A DNA stretch of 64,000 nucleotides. Origin: Thermotogota bacterium ADurb.Bin062 (lineage in GTDB: Bacteria > Thermotogota > Thermotogae > MWEM01). Shown here piece by piece: positions 33,917 through 43,048 of this stretch. The notes under the pieces were generated by a model. The model was not told the origin of the DNA. It ran no database searches and was given only the letters and a program-made list of their open reading frames with translations. The first letter of the stretch is position 1. Each line of letters begins with the position of its first letter. The translations under genes were made by a program, and so were the position numbers. The stretch is from assembly GCA_002071085.1 (NCBI GenBank), contig MWEM01000002.1:1-64000 (forward strand), in the 5' to 3' direction.

Positions 33917-35184
33917 GGCCTTTGTTTGAAAAACCTCCGCATCGTTTCGGCTCCTGTACCGTAGGTTTCCTCGAGGGTTAGGGGCCGATCGATGAGGGAT
34001 TTCCCGAAAACTGTATAAGTTTTGTAGCGTTTGCAGCCGATGAACTCTGCTAATCTGATCATCTGGGTATTATAGGCGCTGATGGATGAAAATTCTATCT
34101 TCCCGTAACCAAGCCGCTTCAAGTTTTCTCGGAGCTTGAGCACCAGTAGAGCGGAAATGCCCCGATTCTGATGCTCCGGAACCACGAAGAGGATCACCGC
34201 ACGCCCTTCTTTGATGCGGTTTTTGGAGGAGAGCAAAGAGATCCACCCGAAGGGAAAGAGCCTTCCTTTCATCTTTCTGACGATCGGGTTATAGTTTGGA
34301 AGAACGGCGGAGATGCCGACCGCTTTTCCTTTATAGTAGACGCCCAAACACAAAGGCGGCGGTAGGGTCAGTTTGAAGTCTTTGACCAATTGCTCGCATT
34401 GGGCGTAGTCGAACGGCATGAGGTCTTCTTCCCAATCGTCGGGAATACTTTTAGAAAAGACTTCATACAGGTCGCAAGCGCTTTTGGAGAGGTCGTTCAA
34501 ATTGACCTCTTCTATCGTGTATCCTTCTTTATAGAAAAAACCGTCTAAAAAAGCGCGGGTCAATTGCCTTTCATCGGTTATTAGAGCGGCTTCTTTGTCT
34601 GAAAGATTTTCTGTAAGAATCCGTTTCATCAAATTAAAACGGGACGGAGGGATCGGCTGGTTGATATCTTGAAAAAAGGCGTAGTACTCCAGGTAGCGGT
34701 CCCACTCCCGGAAGAAGGTTTTGTAATACTCAAAATTGAAAGGCATCAAAAAGTAGGAAGAATGCTGAAATCCTTCGGTGAGTATCCCTCGAAAATCGTC
34801 CCCGTTCGTCGGAGAAACCGATCCTTTAAGATACAACATGCCCTTCTCTTTTGCCCACTCAACGGCTTTCGAGAGCAGCGCATGCCCTACCTCTTGGTCA
34901 TCGATGGCATCGAAAAAAGAAAAGAAAGCGTGTTGTTGGCGTTTGTGAGCGTTCAACTCCTCGTCGATCCCGACGCTGATCCGGCCTACTACCTCCTTAT
35001 CACGCATAGCGAGGAAGAACGTTGCCTGACTCCGGTCGTAGACGATAGACCGGCCGTGGTAGAGTATATGATTCATTTCGTGAACGAAGTAGGGACACCA
35101 TTGGTCGTTTTTTTTGTACAGCTTATACGGAAAATCTCGAAAAGCCGCTCTCTCCCGATTCGTTTTTACTTCGACGATACGCAT
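33913..35184 (-). CDS. GNAT-family acetyltransferase-like protein (YghO-like)
   Basis: A 423-residue protein. The N-terminal half (RIVEVKTNRERAAFRDFPYK...FFLAMRDKEVVGRISVGID) and the C-terminal half (VILFVVPEHQNRGISALLVL, then KIEFSSISAYNTQMIRLAE) both carry GNAT-like features. The C-terminal Q/RxxGxx/A acetyl-CoA loop appears as NRGISA. It resembles the YghO-type family, whose substrate is unknown. AAGGGAGAGG precedes the ATG. Monocistronic, convergent with fabF. Confidence 0.8.
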   Translation of the reverse strand: MRIVEVKTNRERAAFRDFPYKLYKKNDQWCPYFVHEMNHILYHGRSIVYDRSQATFFLAMRDKEVVGRISVGIDEELNAHKRQQHAFFSFFDAIDDQEVGHALLSKAVEWAKEKGMLYLKGSVSPTNGDDFRGILTEGFQHSSYFLMPFNFEYYKTFFREWDRYLEYYAFFQDINQPIPPSRFNLMKRILTENLSDKEAALITDERQLTRAFLDGFFYKEGYTIEEVNLNDLSKSACDLYEVFSKSIPDDWEEDLMPFDYAQCEQLVKDFKLTLPPPLCLGVYYKGKAVGISAVLPNYNPIVRKMKGRLFPFGWISLLSSKNRIKEGRAVILFVVPEHQNRGISALLVLKLRENLKRLGYGKIEFSSISAYNTQMIRLAEFIGCKRYKTYTVFGKSLIDRPLTLEETYGTGAETMRRFFKQRP

Positions 35185-35255
35185 AATCCTCTCCCTTTTT
35201 TCTTATTTTATAAGCTGATTGTACCAAATTTCTTCAAATATGGGGGGGTTTTTGA

Positions 35256-35625
35256 GTGGGTATAATATCGGGGCACAGCAAATTGGGAACGCCGAACTTT
35301 AGTTCAACACGTTTTTGCTTTTCAGAAAGCTCTCGAAAGCCCTTAAACGCTTACGCCGCAATGGCCGTACAAATGCGTATCGCGCCGTCGCGTGAAGAAG
35401 GGGCGCTTACGCCGCGACGCCTGTGTGAGGTTATCGCGGGGTAAGTAGTTTTTCTACCCCGCGATCCGCCCTTTGCCCCTTCTACGCCACGACGAGCCCG
35501 TACAAATGCGTATCGCGCCGTCGCGTGAAGAAGGGGCGCTTACGCCGCGATGATTACGTGTACTTATAATCGCGCGCTCGAATCTGGTCTTGTTTCACGG
35601 TTACGGCCCATAACTTGACCCACAC
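35256..35625. repeat. Mosaic intergenic repeat element, copy 4 (with an internal 52-bp duplication)
   Basis: The right terminus (35601-35625) in reverse reads GTGTGGGTCAAGTTATGGGC. The left end is GTGGGTATAATATCGGGGCA, shared with the reversed right end of copy 5. From the left, GAACGCCGAACTTTAGTTC, then CTTTTCAGAAAGCTCTCGAA and AACGCTTACGCCGC run in the same order as in copy 5 reversed. Copy 4 has about 190 extra bases: a 52-bp block occurs exactly twice (35366-35417 and 35499-35550) around an ATCGCGGGGTAAG...CTACCCCGCGAT palindrome (about 35432-35465). It lies between the acetyltransferase and fabD genes. Confidence 0.75.
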
Positions 35626-35729
35626 GGTTTTTTTTGTTTTGTTCGTACTCTTTCTGTTTTTTTAGTATTCAGGCGACTTTCTCAGTCCTCATACCAAACA
35701 CCTTGTGGTTTCGAAATAGCGCGTAAAAC

Positions 35730-35738
35730 TGGTAAAAT
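35730..35738 (+). promoter_or_regulatory. Probable fabD promoter (extended -10)
   Basis: TGGTAAAAT lies about 105 bases before the fabD ATG, with no convincing -35. The remaining 35626-35843 sequence contains T-rich DNA and no gene. Confidence 0.4.
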
Positions 35739-35843
35739 CGTACAGAGAGCGTTTTGCTGTTTCTGCTGAATCGCTTTCAACAGGGCACTTTCGGCATCCG
35801 CAGGAAAGGCGCTCCGTAACCTTTATTTGTGGAGGAGATAGAG

Positions 35844-36716
35844 ATGAAGACGGCGTTGTTGTTTCCCGGACAGGGATCTCAGGCACCGGGGATGGGAAAA
35901 AAAGTCTTTGATGAGCACGAGCCTTCCCGACGCTACCTCGAAAACGCGAATGAGATTTTGGGATTCGATCTTCAAACCCTAATCTTTGGGGAGGACCCGG
36001 AGGCGTTGAAACCAACTGAGATCGCCCAACCGGCTATTTACACGGTTTCAGCTATGTATTTCGAATTTCTGCGATCAAAAGGACATACCTTCGACGCTGT
36101 CGCCGGCCACAGTCTAGGAGAGTACAGCGCGTTGCACGCGGCAGGCGTCTTTTCTTTTTCGGAGGGACTATCGTTGGTGAGAAAACGCGGGTTATTGATG
36201 GCAGGGTCTACCGAAAAAAAGGGAGGAATGGCCGCGATCATTGGCATCCCTTTTGAACACGTCGAGCAGATCGTGGCGCAATTCTTAGAGGTGTGGATCG
36301 CCAACATCAACACCCCGAACCAAACGGTCATTTCGGGCGCTCTCGATCAGGTGCGGGAGGCGATGGCTTCGGCCAAAACCGCCGGTGCAAAAATCGTTGT
36401 AGAATTGAACGTGAGCACCGCCTTCCATACGCCCTATATGAAGAACGCCGAAAAAGAGCTGACGGAGGCGATCGACCGCTCCGTCTTCCTCACTCCCCGG
36501 GTTCCGGTCTTCTCTAACTTCACCGGAAACTATTCGAACGATATCGGGCAAATTAAGGAAAACCTCACCCGACAATTGACCGGCCAGGTTCGGTGGTCGC
36601 AGACCTTGTCGGAGATGGAGGCGTTCGGCGTAGAGGGAGTTTACGAGGTCGGTTTCGGAAATGTGCTCAAAGGGATGCTCAAACCTTTTCCGAAGCTGAA
36701 ATATCTGCCGATTTAG
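35844..36716 (+). CDS. fabD: Malonyl-CoA:ACP transacylase
   Basis: A 290-residue transferase that moves malonyl from CoA to ACP. It has FPGQGSQAPGMGK at the N-terminus, the nucleophile Ser in GHSLGEYSALHAAG (about 90), an Arg in LVRKRG and a catalytic His in STAFHTPYMKNA (about 200). ATG 35844 is preceded by GTGGAGGAGAT. fabG and fabH are not in the window. Confidence 0.95.
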   Translation: MKTALLFPGQGSQAPGMGKKVFDEHEPSRRYLENANEILGFDLQTLIFGEDPEALKPTEIAQPAIYTVSAMYFEFLRSKGHTFDAVAGHSLGEYSALHAAGVFSFSEGLSLVRKRGLLMAGSTEKKGGMAAIIGIPFEHVEQIVAQFLEVWIANINTPNQTVISGALDQVREAMASAKTAGAKIVVELNVSTAFHTPYMKNAEKELTEAIDRSVFLTPRVPVFSNFTGNYSNDIGQIKENLTRQLTGQVRWSQTLSEMEAFGVEGVYEVGFGNVLKGMLKPFPKLKYLPI

Positions 36717-36743
36717 TTCTGAAAGATCGGCTAGCCGGAAAGC

Positions 36744-37337
36744 TCATTCGAAAGAGATAGCGGATTCGCTTAATCGACTTATTCTTACGGCGCTGTGAAT
36801 GTGTGTTTGATGGGATTTCATCAGCAACTCCCGTCCGCCTTCGAAGGTTTTCTCTATGACTGTGGCGATTCCAGCGAGTTTGGCGCCCGAAGCCTGTACG
36901 ATGCGGGCTAAGGCCAATATAGACAAGCCGGTGGCTAAAAAATCGTCGACGATCAACACGACGTTTCGGTCCGATAAGACCTCTTTCGAAACGTAAATGT
37001 CAACGACACCGCTTTTTGTGTGGGAAGGCGCGGATTCGTGCCAATACTCCTGCATTGTGATCGGCTTCTTTTTCCTGGCGAAGACCATCGGAACGCCGAG
37101 CGTGAGGGCGGTTGCGAAGGCGGGCGCGATGCCGGAGCTCTCAAGCGTTAAAACTTTGTTGATCCCTAGACCCAAGAAAGGGTCAGAGAGGTAACGGCCG
37201 ATATCCATGTGCAGTGCCGGATAGATCTGGTGATTGACGAAGGAATCGACCTTCAAAATGCCGTTGGGTAAAACCTTTCCTTCTTTCAAAATCATCGCCT
37301 TTAATCGTTCGGGGACTCCGGCTACGCCACAATCCAT
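36744..37337 (-). CDS. xpt: Xanthine phosphoribosyltransferase
   Basis: A 197-residue purine salvage enzyme making XMP from xanthine and PRPP. LKVDSFVNHQIYPALHMDIG, LESSGIAPAFATAL and VPMVFARKKKP match Xpt of Bacillus, and the PRPP loop is VLIVDDFLATGLS (about 125). GAGGAGGAACCT precedes the ATG. It follows the MBL-hydrolase gene by 23 bases and lies in the same operon. No purine riboswitch is visible upstream. Confidence 0.92.
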   Translation of the reverse strand: MDCGVAGVPERLKAMILKEGKVLPNGILKVDSFVNHQIYPALHMDIGRYLSDPFLGLGINKVLTLESSGIAPAFATALTLGVPMVFARKKKPITMQEYWHESAPSHTKSGVVDIYVSKEVLSDRNVVLIVDDFLATGLSILALARIVQASGAKLAGIATVIEKTFEGGRELLMKSHQTHIHSAVRISRLSESAISFE

Positions 37338-37360
37338 AGGTTCCTCCTCACGAACGTCGG

Positions 37361-38041
37361 CTATGTGGATATTTCCCGGAAAATGGCCAAATAGGGGTTG
37401 CGTTCGAGGGCATCGCGTACGGTGAAAGCGTTCATATGCCCGGGAAATACCGGCTTATTCGGCTGTTGGGTTTTCAGGTAAGTATAGAGTCTTCTGAGAG
37501 AGCGGCTCATCGCTCTCTCGCTGGCTCCGGGAAAGTCCGTTCGTCCGATTGAGTTTTCAAATAGGATGTCTCCGGTGAACAAGCAGCATCCGAAGTCGAA
37601 GAGGGCGTCTCCAGGGGTGTGTCCTGGCAGAATCCACGTCTCGAATCGCAACGAACCCACGTCCGTGGGCCCCTCTGATAAAACAAGAACCGTTTCTTCG
37701 TCTTGTGAAAGGCTCAATCCTCGCTTAGAGAGTTGCTGACTCAAGTTTTTTTCTGGCGAGAACAGACCGGGTTTAGCGGCTTGGGAGAGAAAGATACGTT
37801 TTCGGGGAAACTCGCGTAGTCCCGCGATGTGATCGTAATGGGTATGCGTGATTAAGATACCGGTCGCTTCCTCAAACTGCTCGAAGCCTTTTCGGACCAG
37901 GTCGAAAGCGCCGGTTCCGGGATCGATAACGAGGAGCGTGGTATCATCGGTAAGGAAGTAGGTGTTGACTCCTATGGGCGGCAGAGTCGCTCTGTATACT
38001 TTGAATCCGCCGTGGTCAAAGACTAATCGTAGGTCCTTCAA
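37361..38041 (-). CDS. Metallo-beta-lactamase-fold hydrolase (glyoxalase II-like)
   Basis: A 226-residue MBL-fold protein. Metal ligands: HTHYDHIAG (HxHxDH, about 80), His in LPGHTPGD (about 155), Asp in FTGDILFENSIGRTD (about 173) and His in FPGHM (about 210). The GDILFENSIGRTD segment is typical of the YcbL/glyoxalase II-like group. The frame extends to 38101, but a minus-strand promoter (-10 at 38078-38073) lies inside that extension. The TTG at 38041 is therefore preferred. Confidence 0.85.
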   Translation of the reverse strand: MKDLRLVFDHGGFKVYRATLPPIGVNTYFLTDDTTLLVIDPGTGAFDLVRKGFEQFEEATGILITHTHYDHIAGLREFPRKRIFLSQAAKPGLFSPEKNLSQQLSKRGLSLSQDEETVLVLSEGPTDVGSLRFETWILPGHTPGDALFDFGCCLFTGDILFENSIGRTDFPGASERAMSRSLRRLYTYLKTQQPNKPVFPGHMNAFTVRDALERNPYLAIFREIST

Positions 38042-38072
38042 AAACCTCAACCCCCACGTTTGGACTATGGGT

Positions 38073-38115
38073 ATCTTAGCACAAAATCTAAGGCAAACCA
38101 AATGTATGGTATAAT
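38073..38115. promoter_or_regulatory. Back-to-back promoters for the MBL-xpt and FtsA-like operons
   Basis: Minus strand: TTGGTT (38101-38096), a 17-base spacer and TGCTAAGAT ending at 38073. Plus strand: TATGGTATAAT ending at 38115. The plus-strand -10 sits 9 bases from the minus-strand -35, so the two promoters should interfere with each other. Confidence 0.6.
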
Positions 38116-38174
38116 TTTCCGCGTAATGAGAGAACGAGGTGTCGCTGCCTGAAAAAAAGCGAGAGGTGTTTTCA

Positions 38175-40316
38175 TTGATATATGCGCTCGATATCGGTAC
38201 CCGAACGGTGATCGGGGTTTTAGCCGAAAAAATCGATGAGAAGATCGTGGTTTACGACTCGGAGATTATGGAACATGAAGAACGCGCGATGAGTGACGGC
38301 GCTATCCAAGATGTGCAGAAGGTGTCTCAAATCGTAAAAAGGGTAACCCGAACGCTCTCCGAAAGAAATCAAATCGAGTTGACGAAAGCCTCTGTCGCGG
38401 TCGCCGGAAGATTTCTAAAGACCTCTATCGGAGAAGCGGAGTTGAACGTGGAAGAAGAGCGCGCGATCTCTTCGGACACCATCCGTTTGTTGGAAATGAA
38501 CGCCATCCAAGCTTCAATGGAGCAGCTACGTTCGGATGGCAGAGAGATGTACTGCGTCGGATACTCCGTCCTCTTCTACACCTTGGACGGAGAGTGGATA
38601 AAAAACTTGCAGGGCCATCGTGGGAAGGTCGTCACGGTGAAAGTCATCGCGGCCTTTCTCCCCGCCTATTTCGTTAACGCGATGATGAACGTGTTGGAAC
38701 TGTCCGGGTTGACGCCGCAGCATATGACCTTGGAACCGATCGCAGCGATCAACTTGGTTGTCCCACCCGACCTGAGGAAGCTCAACATCGTCTTGGCGGA
38801 TGTAGGGGCCGGAACGAGCGATATCGCGGTATCCCGAGACGGAACCGTGATCGCTTACAGCGTCGTCCCAATGGCCGGAGACGAGATCACAGAAAGTCTA
38901 TGCGAGCGTTTTCTGTTGGATTTTCAAACCGCCGAGATGGTGAAACGGAGAATCTCGACGGAGGACGTGGATACAGTGACAGTTTATGACATCCTGGATA
39001 CAGAAGTGAACATCACACGAGAGGTGTTCATCGAAACGGTAGCGCCCGTGATCGAAGAGATCACCCAGAAGATAGCGGACGAAACGATCGAGCTGAACGG
39101 GAAGCCTCCGGTGGCCGCCTTGATCGTCGGCGGGGGAGCGAAATCATTTTCTTTTGTGGATGTCTTGGGGAAGAAACTCAACCTGTCGTCACACCGCGCG
39201 GCGCTGAAGAGCATCGAAAACCTGCCGAACGTAGAGGACCGAAGCGGGAAGCTGCGGGGCAGCGAGTATATCACCCCCGTTGGCATCGCTTACTCGGTGG
39301 ATACCCATACGAGCAGTGTCTTCGTTCGTGTCAGTATCAACGGCAAGAGCGTCGACTTGATGGGAATCGACAATAAGAACACCGTGATGCAAGCCCTGTT
39401 ACAGTGCGGATACCGTATCGAAGAGATCATCGGCAAACCCGGACCGGCGTTGACCTATGAGCTGAACGGCGAGGTCAAGATCGTCAAGGGGACGATGGGG
39501 CAAGAAGCGTCGATCAAGATAGAAGGTGAAACAGGACGGGTACAATCTCGACTGAAACACGGGGATAGCGTTTCATTCAAGCCGGGAAAGGAAGGCAAAT
39601 CGCCGGAGCTTTTCTTGTCATCGGTTGTACCCCCGATACCGCTGGTTTTGAACGGAAACAAGATCTCTCTGATGCCGCGGGTTACCATCAACGGCAACGA
39701 ATTGACCGGAGACGTCCAGATCAAGGACGGAGACAGGATAGAGACGGATTTTTTATGCCGGGCCTATCAAATCCCGGAATACGTTTCGGACCGTGAAAAA
39801 AAGTATCTATCGATTATCCTGAACGGGATGATCCGCACCTTCGTCGTCAGGGAAGAAGAGGTTTTAGTCGGCGAACAGCTCGTGGACTCGGATTATGTTT
39901 TAAAACCAGGAGACCAAGTGAGAGTGCAGGTTTTCGAAAAAACGCCCGTCGTCCGGAATTTGATCAAGGATATCCCGGTTAAAGTGGTGACCGTACTGGC
40001 CAATGGAAAAGAAACCCAGTTGCCGGTAACAGTTTTTAACGTCCGAATCGACGGCACGATCGCTAATTTGGATAGCCCTCTTTACGACAAAGCCGAAGTG
40101 CAAGTCGACACCATAGAAAAGATTCCGAAACTGATCGATCTGTTTTCTTTGCTAGAATTCGACTTGAGCCACGCGCGAAGCTATGAATTGAGGGTCAACG
40201 GGAAACACGCGTCCTTTATGGAAACCATAGAAGATGGAGATGAGATAGAGATCCTATTGAACAGGGGGGAAGGTTTTGGAAGTATTGACCGTCACGCTCA
40301 ATCCGGCTCTCGATAG
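38175..40316 (+). CDS. FtsA-like actin-fold ATPase with C-terminal beta-grasp-like repeats
   Basis: About 713 residues. The first ~340 follow FtsA/PilM: YALDIGTRTVIGVLA (phosphate 1), LADVGAGTSDIAVSRDG (phosphate 2) and AALIVGGGAKSF (adenosine loop). The second half is unlike FtsA and has a recurring LKxGDxxxx motif (LKHGDSVSF, IKDGDRIET, LKPGDQVRV, IEDGDEIEI), as at the end of ThiS/TGS-type beta-grasp domains. The family occurs beside a sugar kinase in Thermotoga, as I recall; function is not established. A TTG at 38175 behind GAGAGGTG gives the best start; GTG 38139 is the alternative. First gene of a five-gene operon. Confidence 0.82.
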   Translation: MIYALDIGTRTVIGVLAEKIDEKIVVYDSEIMEHEERAMSDGAIQDVQKVSQIVKRVTRTLSERNQIELTKASVAVAGRFLKTSIGEAELNVEEERAISSDTIRLLEMNAIQASMEQLRSDGREMYCVGYSVLFYTLDGEWIKNLQGHRGKVVTVKVIAAFLPAYFVNAMMNVLELSGLTPQHMTLEPIAAINLVVPPDLRKLNIVLADVGAGTSDIAVSRDGTVIAYSVVPMAGDEITESLCERFLLDFQTAEMVKRRISTEDVDTVTVYDILDTEVNITREVFIETVAPVIEEITQKIADETIELNGKPPVAALIVGGGAKSFSFVDVLGKKLNLSSHRAALKSIENLPNVEDRSGKLRGSEYITPVGIAYSVDTHTSSVFVRVSINGKSVDLMGIDNKNTVMQALLQCGYRIEEIIGKPGPALTYELNGEVKIVKGTMGQEASIKIEGETGRVQSRLKHGDSVSFKPGKEGKSPELFLSSVVPPIPLVLNGNKISLMPRVTINGNELTGDVQIKDGDRIETDFLCRAYQIPEYVSDREKKYLSIILNGMIRTFVVREEEVLVGEQLVDSDYVLKPGDQVRVQVFEKTPVVRNLIKDIPVKVVTVLANGKETQLPVTVFNVRIDGTIANLDSPLYDKAEVQVDTIEKIPKLIDLFSLLEFDLSHARSYELRVNGKHASFMETIEDGDEIEILLNRGEGFGSIDRHAQSGSR

Positions 40317-41241
40317 AGAGATCATCATCCCGTATTTTGAACCCAATCGTTTGCATCGTGTCTTCGAAAGGGACAAGATGAGCCTATCTCCCGGAGGCAA
40401 AGGCATCAACGTGTCCGTTATACTTTCGGATTGGGGGATCGATAGCGCGGCGACCGGGTTTTTGGGAGGTAACATCGGCCGTATGATCGAACAGGAAATA
40501 CTGAGCAGATACCGGAACATCACGACGAGTTTCGTTCACATCGATGAGGAGAGCCGGGAGAACATCGCGATCCTCGACGACCATAATCACACGCTCACCG
40601 AGATCAATGAAGCCGGCCCTACAATCGAAGAGCAGGACCTCGCGCATTTTTTAAAAGTCTTCAGCTCTCTGGTCGACCACCCGAGGGTCGTATTGATCGC
40701 CGGTTCGGTCCCGTACGGGATTCCACTCGATTTGTACCCGAAGCTCACAAAAATCGCCCACGAAAAGGACACAGAGGTGTACTTGGAGGCGCGGGGCATT
40801 CTACTCACCCATTCGGTCAGTACGTACTGCGCCGACGTCGTACGCCCCGATCTACGAAGCGATACGCGAGTTTTCGGAAAAGAGGTGGAAACGATGGCCG
40901 ATTACATCGAGGCAGGCGAAAAGATCGTCGAAAAAGGGGCCAAGTTGGTCGTTTCTTCTTACCAAGTTGTCAACGACCTTGTGTTTACGAAAGACGGAGT
41001 TTGGCTTCTTTCGCTAGCCGATCCTCGTGTGGACCCTTCGCATTTGTTAGGCGCGGGAGACACCTATATGGCGGCGATGATTTATCACTCACGAAAGTAC
41101 GGCACGGATCTGTTGGAAAGGGCGAAATTCGGAATGGCCGCCGCGTTAGCAAAAACGAAATACCTGTTCAAAAAGAGCCCGACCATCCAAGAGGTCGAAG
41201 AGTCACTACCAAAAATACAAACTAAACAAATAAAGGGTTGA
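40276..41241 (+). CDS. PfkB-family sugar kinase (1-phosphofructokinase/hexose kinase-like)
   Basis: A 321-residue ribokinase-superfamily enzyme. The N-terminus VLTVTLNPALDREI and LSPGGKGINVSVIL match the FruK/LacC group. The catalytic region is LLGAGDTYMAAM (GAGD, Asp base, about 258). The substrate is probably a phosphorylated hexose, but the exact one cannot be read. The TTG at 40276 overlaps the FtsA-like gene by 41 bases, behind AGGGGGGAAGG. No PTS genes are adjacent, unlike typical fruK. Confidence 0.88.
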   Translation: MEVLTVTLNPALDREIIIPYFEPNRLHRVFERDKMSLSPGGKGINVSVILSDWGIDSAATGFLGGNIGRMIEQEILSRYRNITTSFVHIDEESRENIAILDDHNHTLTEINEAGPTIEEQDLAHFLKVFSSLVDHPRVVLIAGSVPYGIPLDLYPKLTKIAHEKDTEVYLEARGILLTHSVSTYCADVVRPDLRSDTRVFGKEVETMADYIEAGEKIVEKGAKLVVSSYQVVNDLVFTKDGVWLLSLADPRVDPSHLLGAGDTYMAAMIYHSRKYGTDLLERAKFGMAAALAKTKYLFKKSPTIQEVEESLPKIQTKQIKG

Positions 41242-41246
41242 GAGAG

Positions 41247-41729
41247 ATGCTCGTAAAAGATGCGATGGTACGCGACGTTTCAGCGATTTTTGAAGACGAA
41301 AAGATCGAGACCTTTATCAGGATTTCGGCTTTACACCTTCAACATGTCTTCCCCGTTGTCGATGAAAAGATGAAAATCATAGGGATCATCAGCGAAGACG
41401 ATGTGATCAGTGAAACCATACCCTCCTATTTCGGCCTTTTACATTCCGCTTCTTTCATTCCGGACACCAACCAAATGAAGCGCGAGTTATCGGAGATCAA
41501 AGATGAGCCTATCGGGAAGTTCATCAAACGCACCGTGATCACGATAGAAGAGAATGACACGATCCTCCACGCCGCCGATCTTTTGTTGCGGCACAAGCTT
41601 TTAAACCTGTTCGTGGTGGACAAAGATGGCCGCCTAACTGGCATCATCAATCGTTCTAGGATTCTCCTCGCCGTTCTTCACGAGGTTTTGGAGGAAAAAA
41701 CCGCGCAGGAGAAACCGAACCGGCTTTGA
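41247..41729 (+). CDS. CBS-domain pair protein
   Basis: A 160-residue protein made of two CBS motifs: about 1-60 (VKDAMVRDVSAIFEDEKIET...HVFPVVDEKMKIIGIISEDD) and about 95-150 (VITIEENDTILHAADLLLRH...LFVVDKDGRLTGIINRSRIL). Such pairs bind adenine nucleotides and regulate partners; no effector domain is attached. An earlier TTG at 41238 overlaps the kinase stop, but ATG 41247 is spaced nine bases from AAAGGG. Confidence 0.88.
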   Translation: MLVKDAMVRDVSAIFEDEKIETFIRISALHLQHVFPVVDEKMKIIGIISEDDVISETIPSYFGLLHSASFIPDTNQMKRELSEIKDEPIGKFIKRTVITIEENDTILHAADLLLRHKLLNLFVVDKDGRLTGIINRSRILLAVLHEVLEEKTAQEKPNRL

Positions 41730-43048
41730 TTCCTTCGATCTCCTTTCTAACCTTCGGCTGCAAGGTGAATCAATACGAATCCGATTGGATGGCCCGCCAA
41801 TTGGCAAACGGATACTCGAGCTCGACCGGAGAAGAAAAACGTCCGGACCTCGTGATCGTGAACACCTGTACGGTCACTGCCGAAGCGGACCGCAAGAACC
41901 TTCAAGCTATCCATCGGAGCAAACGGCGTTATCCGGACGCGAAAGTGCTCGTTATGGGGTGTCATACCCAGTTGAACCCTGAGGTGTACGTAGGGCTGGC
42001 GGACGGGATAGTAGGCAATGGAGAAAAGCTCGACATCGTGCATTATGCGGAGAGAGTCCTCGCTGAACCTGTTTTTTCCGAGGTAAATCGGTCCTATTGG
42101 CTGCGATCCCCTCTGCGCATGTGCTTAGAGGGACGTTTTGGTCTATCTCGCGCCTTTGCCCTCATTCAGGATGGATGTACCACCGGGTGCACCTACTGCA
42201 AGATTTATCACGCGCGAGGGCCTCGGAGCCGTTCGAAACCCCTTGAAGAAGCGCTTTCCGAGATTCGCGCCTTTTCGGAAAACGCCTACCGCGAGATCGT
42301 GTTGTTAGGCATCAACGTCGGCCAGTATCAAGACGGGTCCAACACACTCGTCGATTTGTTGGAAAGGGCGCTCCCAGCTTTCCCGAATCTACGGTTTCGT
42401 CTGAGCTCTATCAACCCCGAACACCTACGCCCAGAACTGCTCGCCCTTTGGAGGTACCCGAACTTGTGCAAACACCTCCACCTTTCCATACAAAGTGGTT
42501 CTGCGTCCGTATTACGTCGGATGGGTCGCCTTTACGGGCCTTCAAGCGTTTGGGAGGCGACAGAAACATTACGGCAGATTGACCCCCTCTTCTCCTTTAC
42601 CGCGGATGTGATCGTAGGGTTTCCGGGGGAGAGCGAGCGGGATTTCGTAGAGACTTGCGATCTGATACAAAGGATCGAACCCCTGAAGGTCCATATCTTC
42701 CGGTTCTCTCCCCGAAAGAACACGCCCGCCGCATCGTTTTCGGGAAGGGTAGATGAACGAGAGAAAAAGAGAAGAAGTCGAGCACTTTCTCTCCAGGTCG
42801 AAATGGTTTCTCGGCAGTTTCGTGAGAAACACCTTCATCTCGCGAGAGAAATCGTGGTCGAAACGGTCAACCCGAGCGCCGAAATGATGAAGGGCCACGA
42901 TGAATTCTACATCCTTCACTCGGTATACGGTGACTACCGTAGTATGCCAAAGATAATTACGGGAGAAAAGGCCTGGGTCAACCCCGAATCGATAGATCGG
43001 GATCATATAGACGGGATGGTGTCGCGATATGTACGTGTTTCTCAATGA
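41726..43048 (+). CDS. mtaB: tRNA t6A37 methylthiotransferase
   Basis: A 440-residue methylthiotransferase that makes ms2t6A at position 37 of tRNA. The N-terminal UPF0004 domain has three cluster cysteines (FGCKVNQYES, NTCTVT, MGCHTQ). The radical SAM motif is CTTGCTYCKI (about 150), and a short C-terminal TRAM-like tail follows. FGCKVNQ and NTCTVT favour MtaB over MiaB/RimO. It starts with TTG at 41726, overlapping the CBS gene by four bases. Confidence 0.92.
   Translation: MIPSISFLTFGCKVNQYESDWMARQLANGYSSSTGEEKRPDLVIVNTCTVTAEADRKNLQAIHRSKRRYPDAKVLVMGCHTQLNPEVYVGLADGIVGNGEKLDIVHYAERVLAEPVFSEVNRSYWLRSPLRMCLEGRFGLSRAFALIQDGCTTGCTYCKIYHARGPRSRSKPLEEALSEIRAFSENAYREIVLLGINVGQYQDGSNTLVDLLERALPAFPNLRFRLSSINPEHLRPELLALWRYPNLCKHLHLSIQSGSASVLRRMGRLYGPSSVWEATETLRQIDPLFSFTADVIVGFPGESERDFVETCDLIQRIEPLKVHIFRFSPRKNTPAASFSGRVDEREKKRRSRALSLQVEMVSRQFREKHLHLAREIVVETVNPSAEMMKGHDEFYILHSVYGDYRSMPKIITGEKAWVNPESIDRDHIDGMVSRYVRVSQ

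Noticed and set aside
35366-35550. CRISPR-like pair of identical 52-bp repeats
   Set aside because: Only two copies, 133 bases apart, inside a mosaic repeat element with no cas genes; part of the element's module structure.
37338-37360. Purine riboswitch ahead of xpt
   Set aside because: Only 23 bases separate xpt from the upstream gene, and no purine aptamer motifs are visible in the operon leader.
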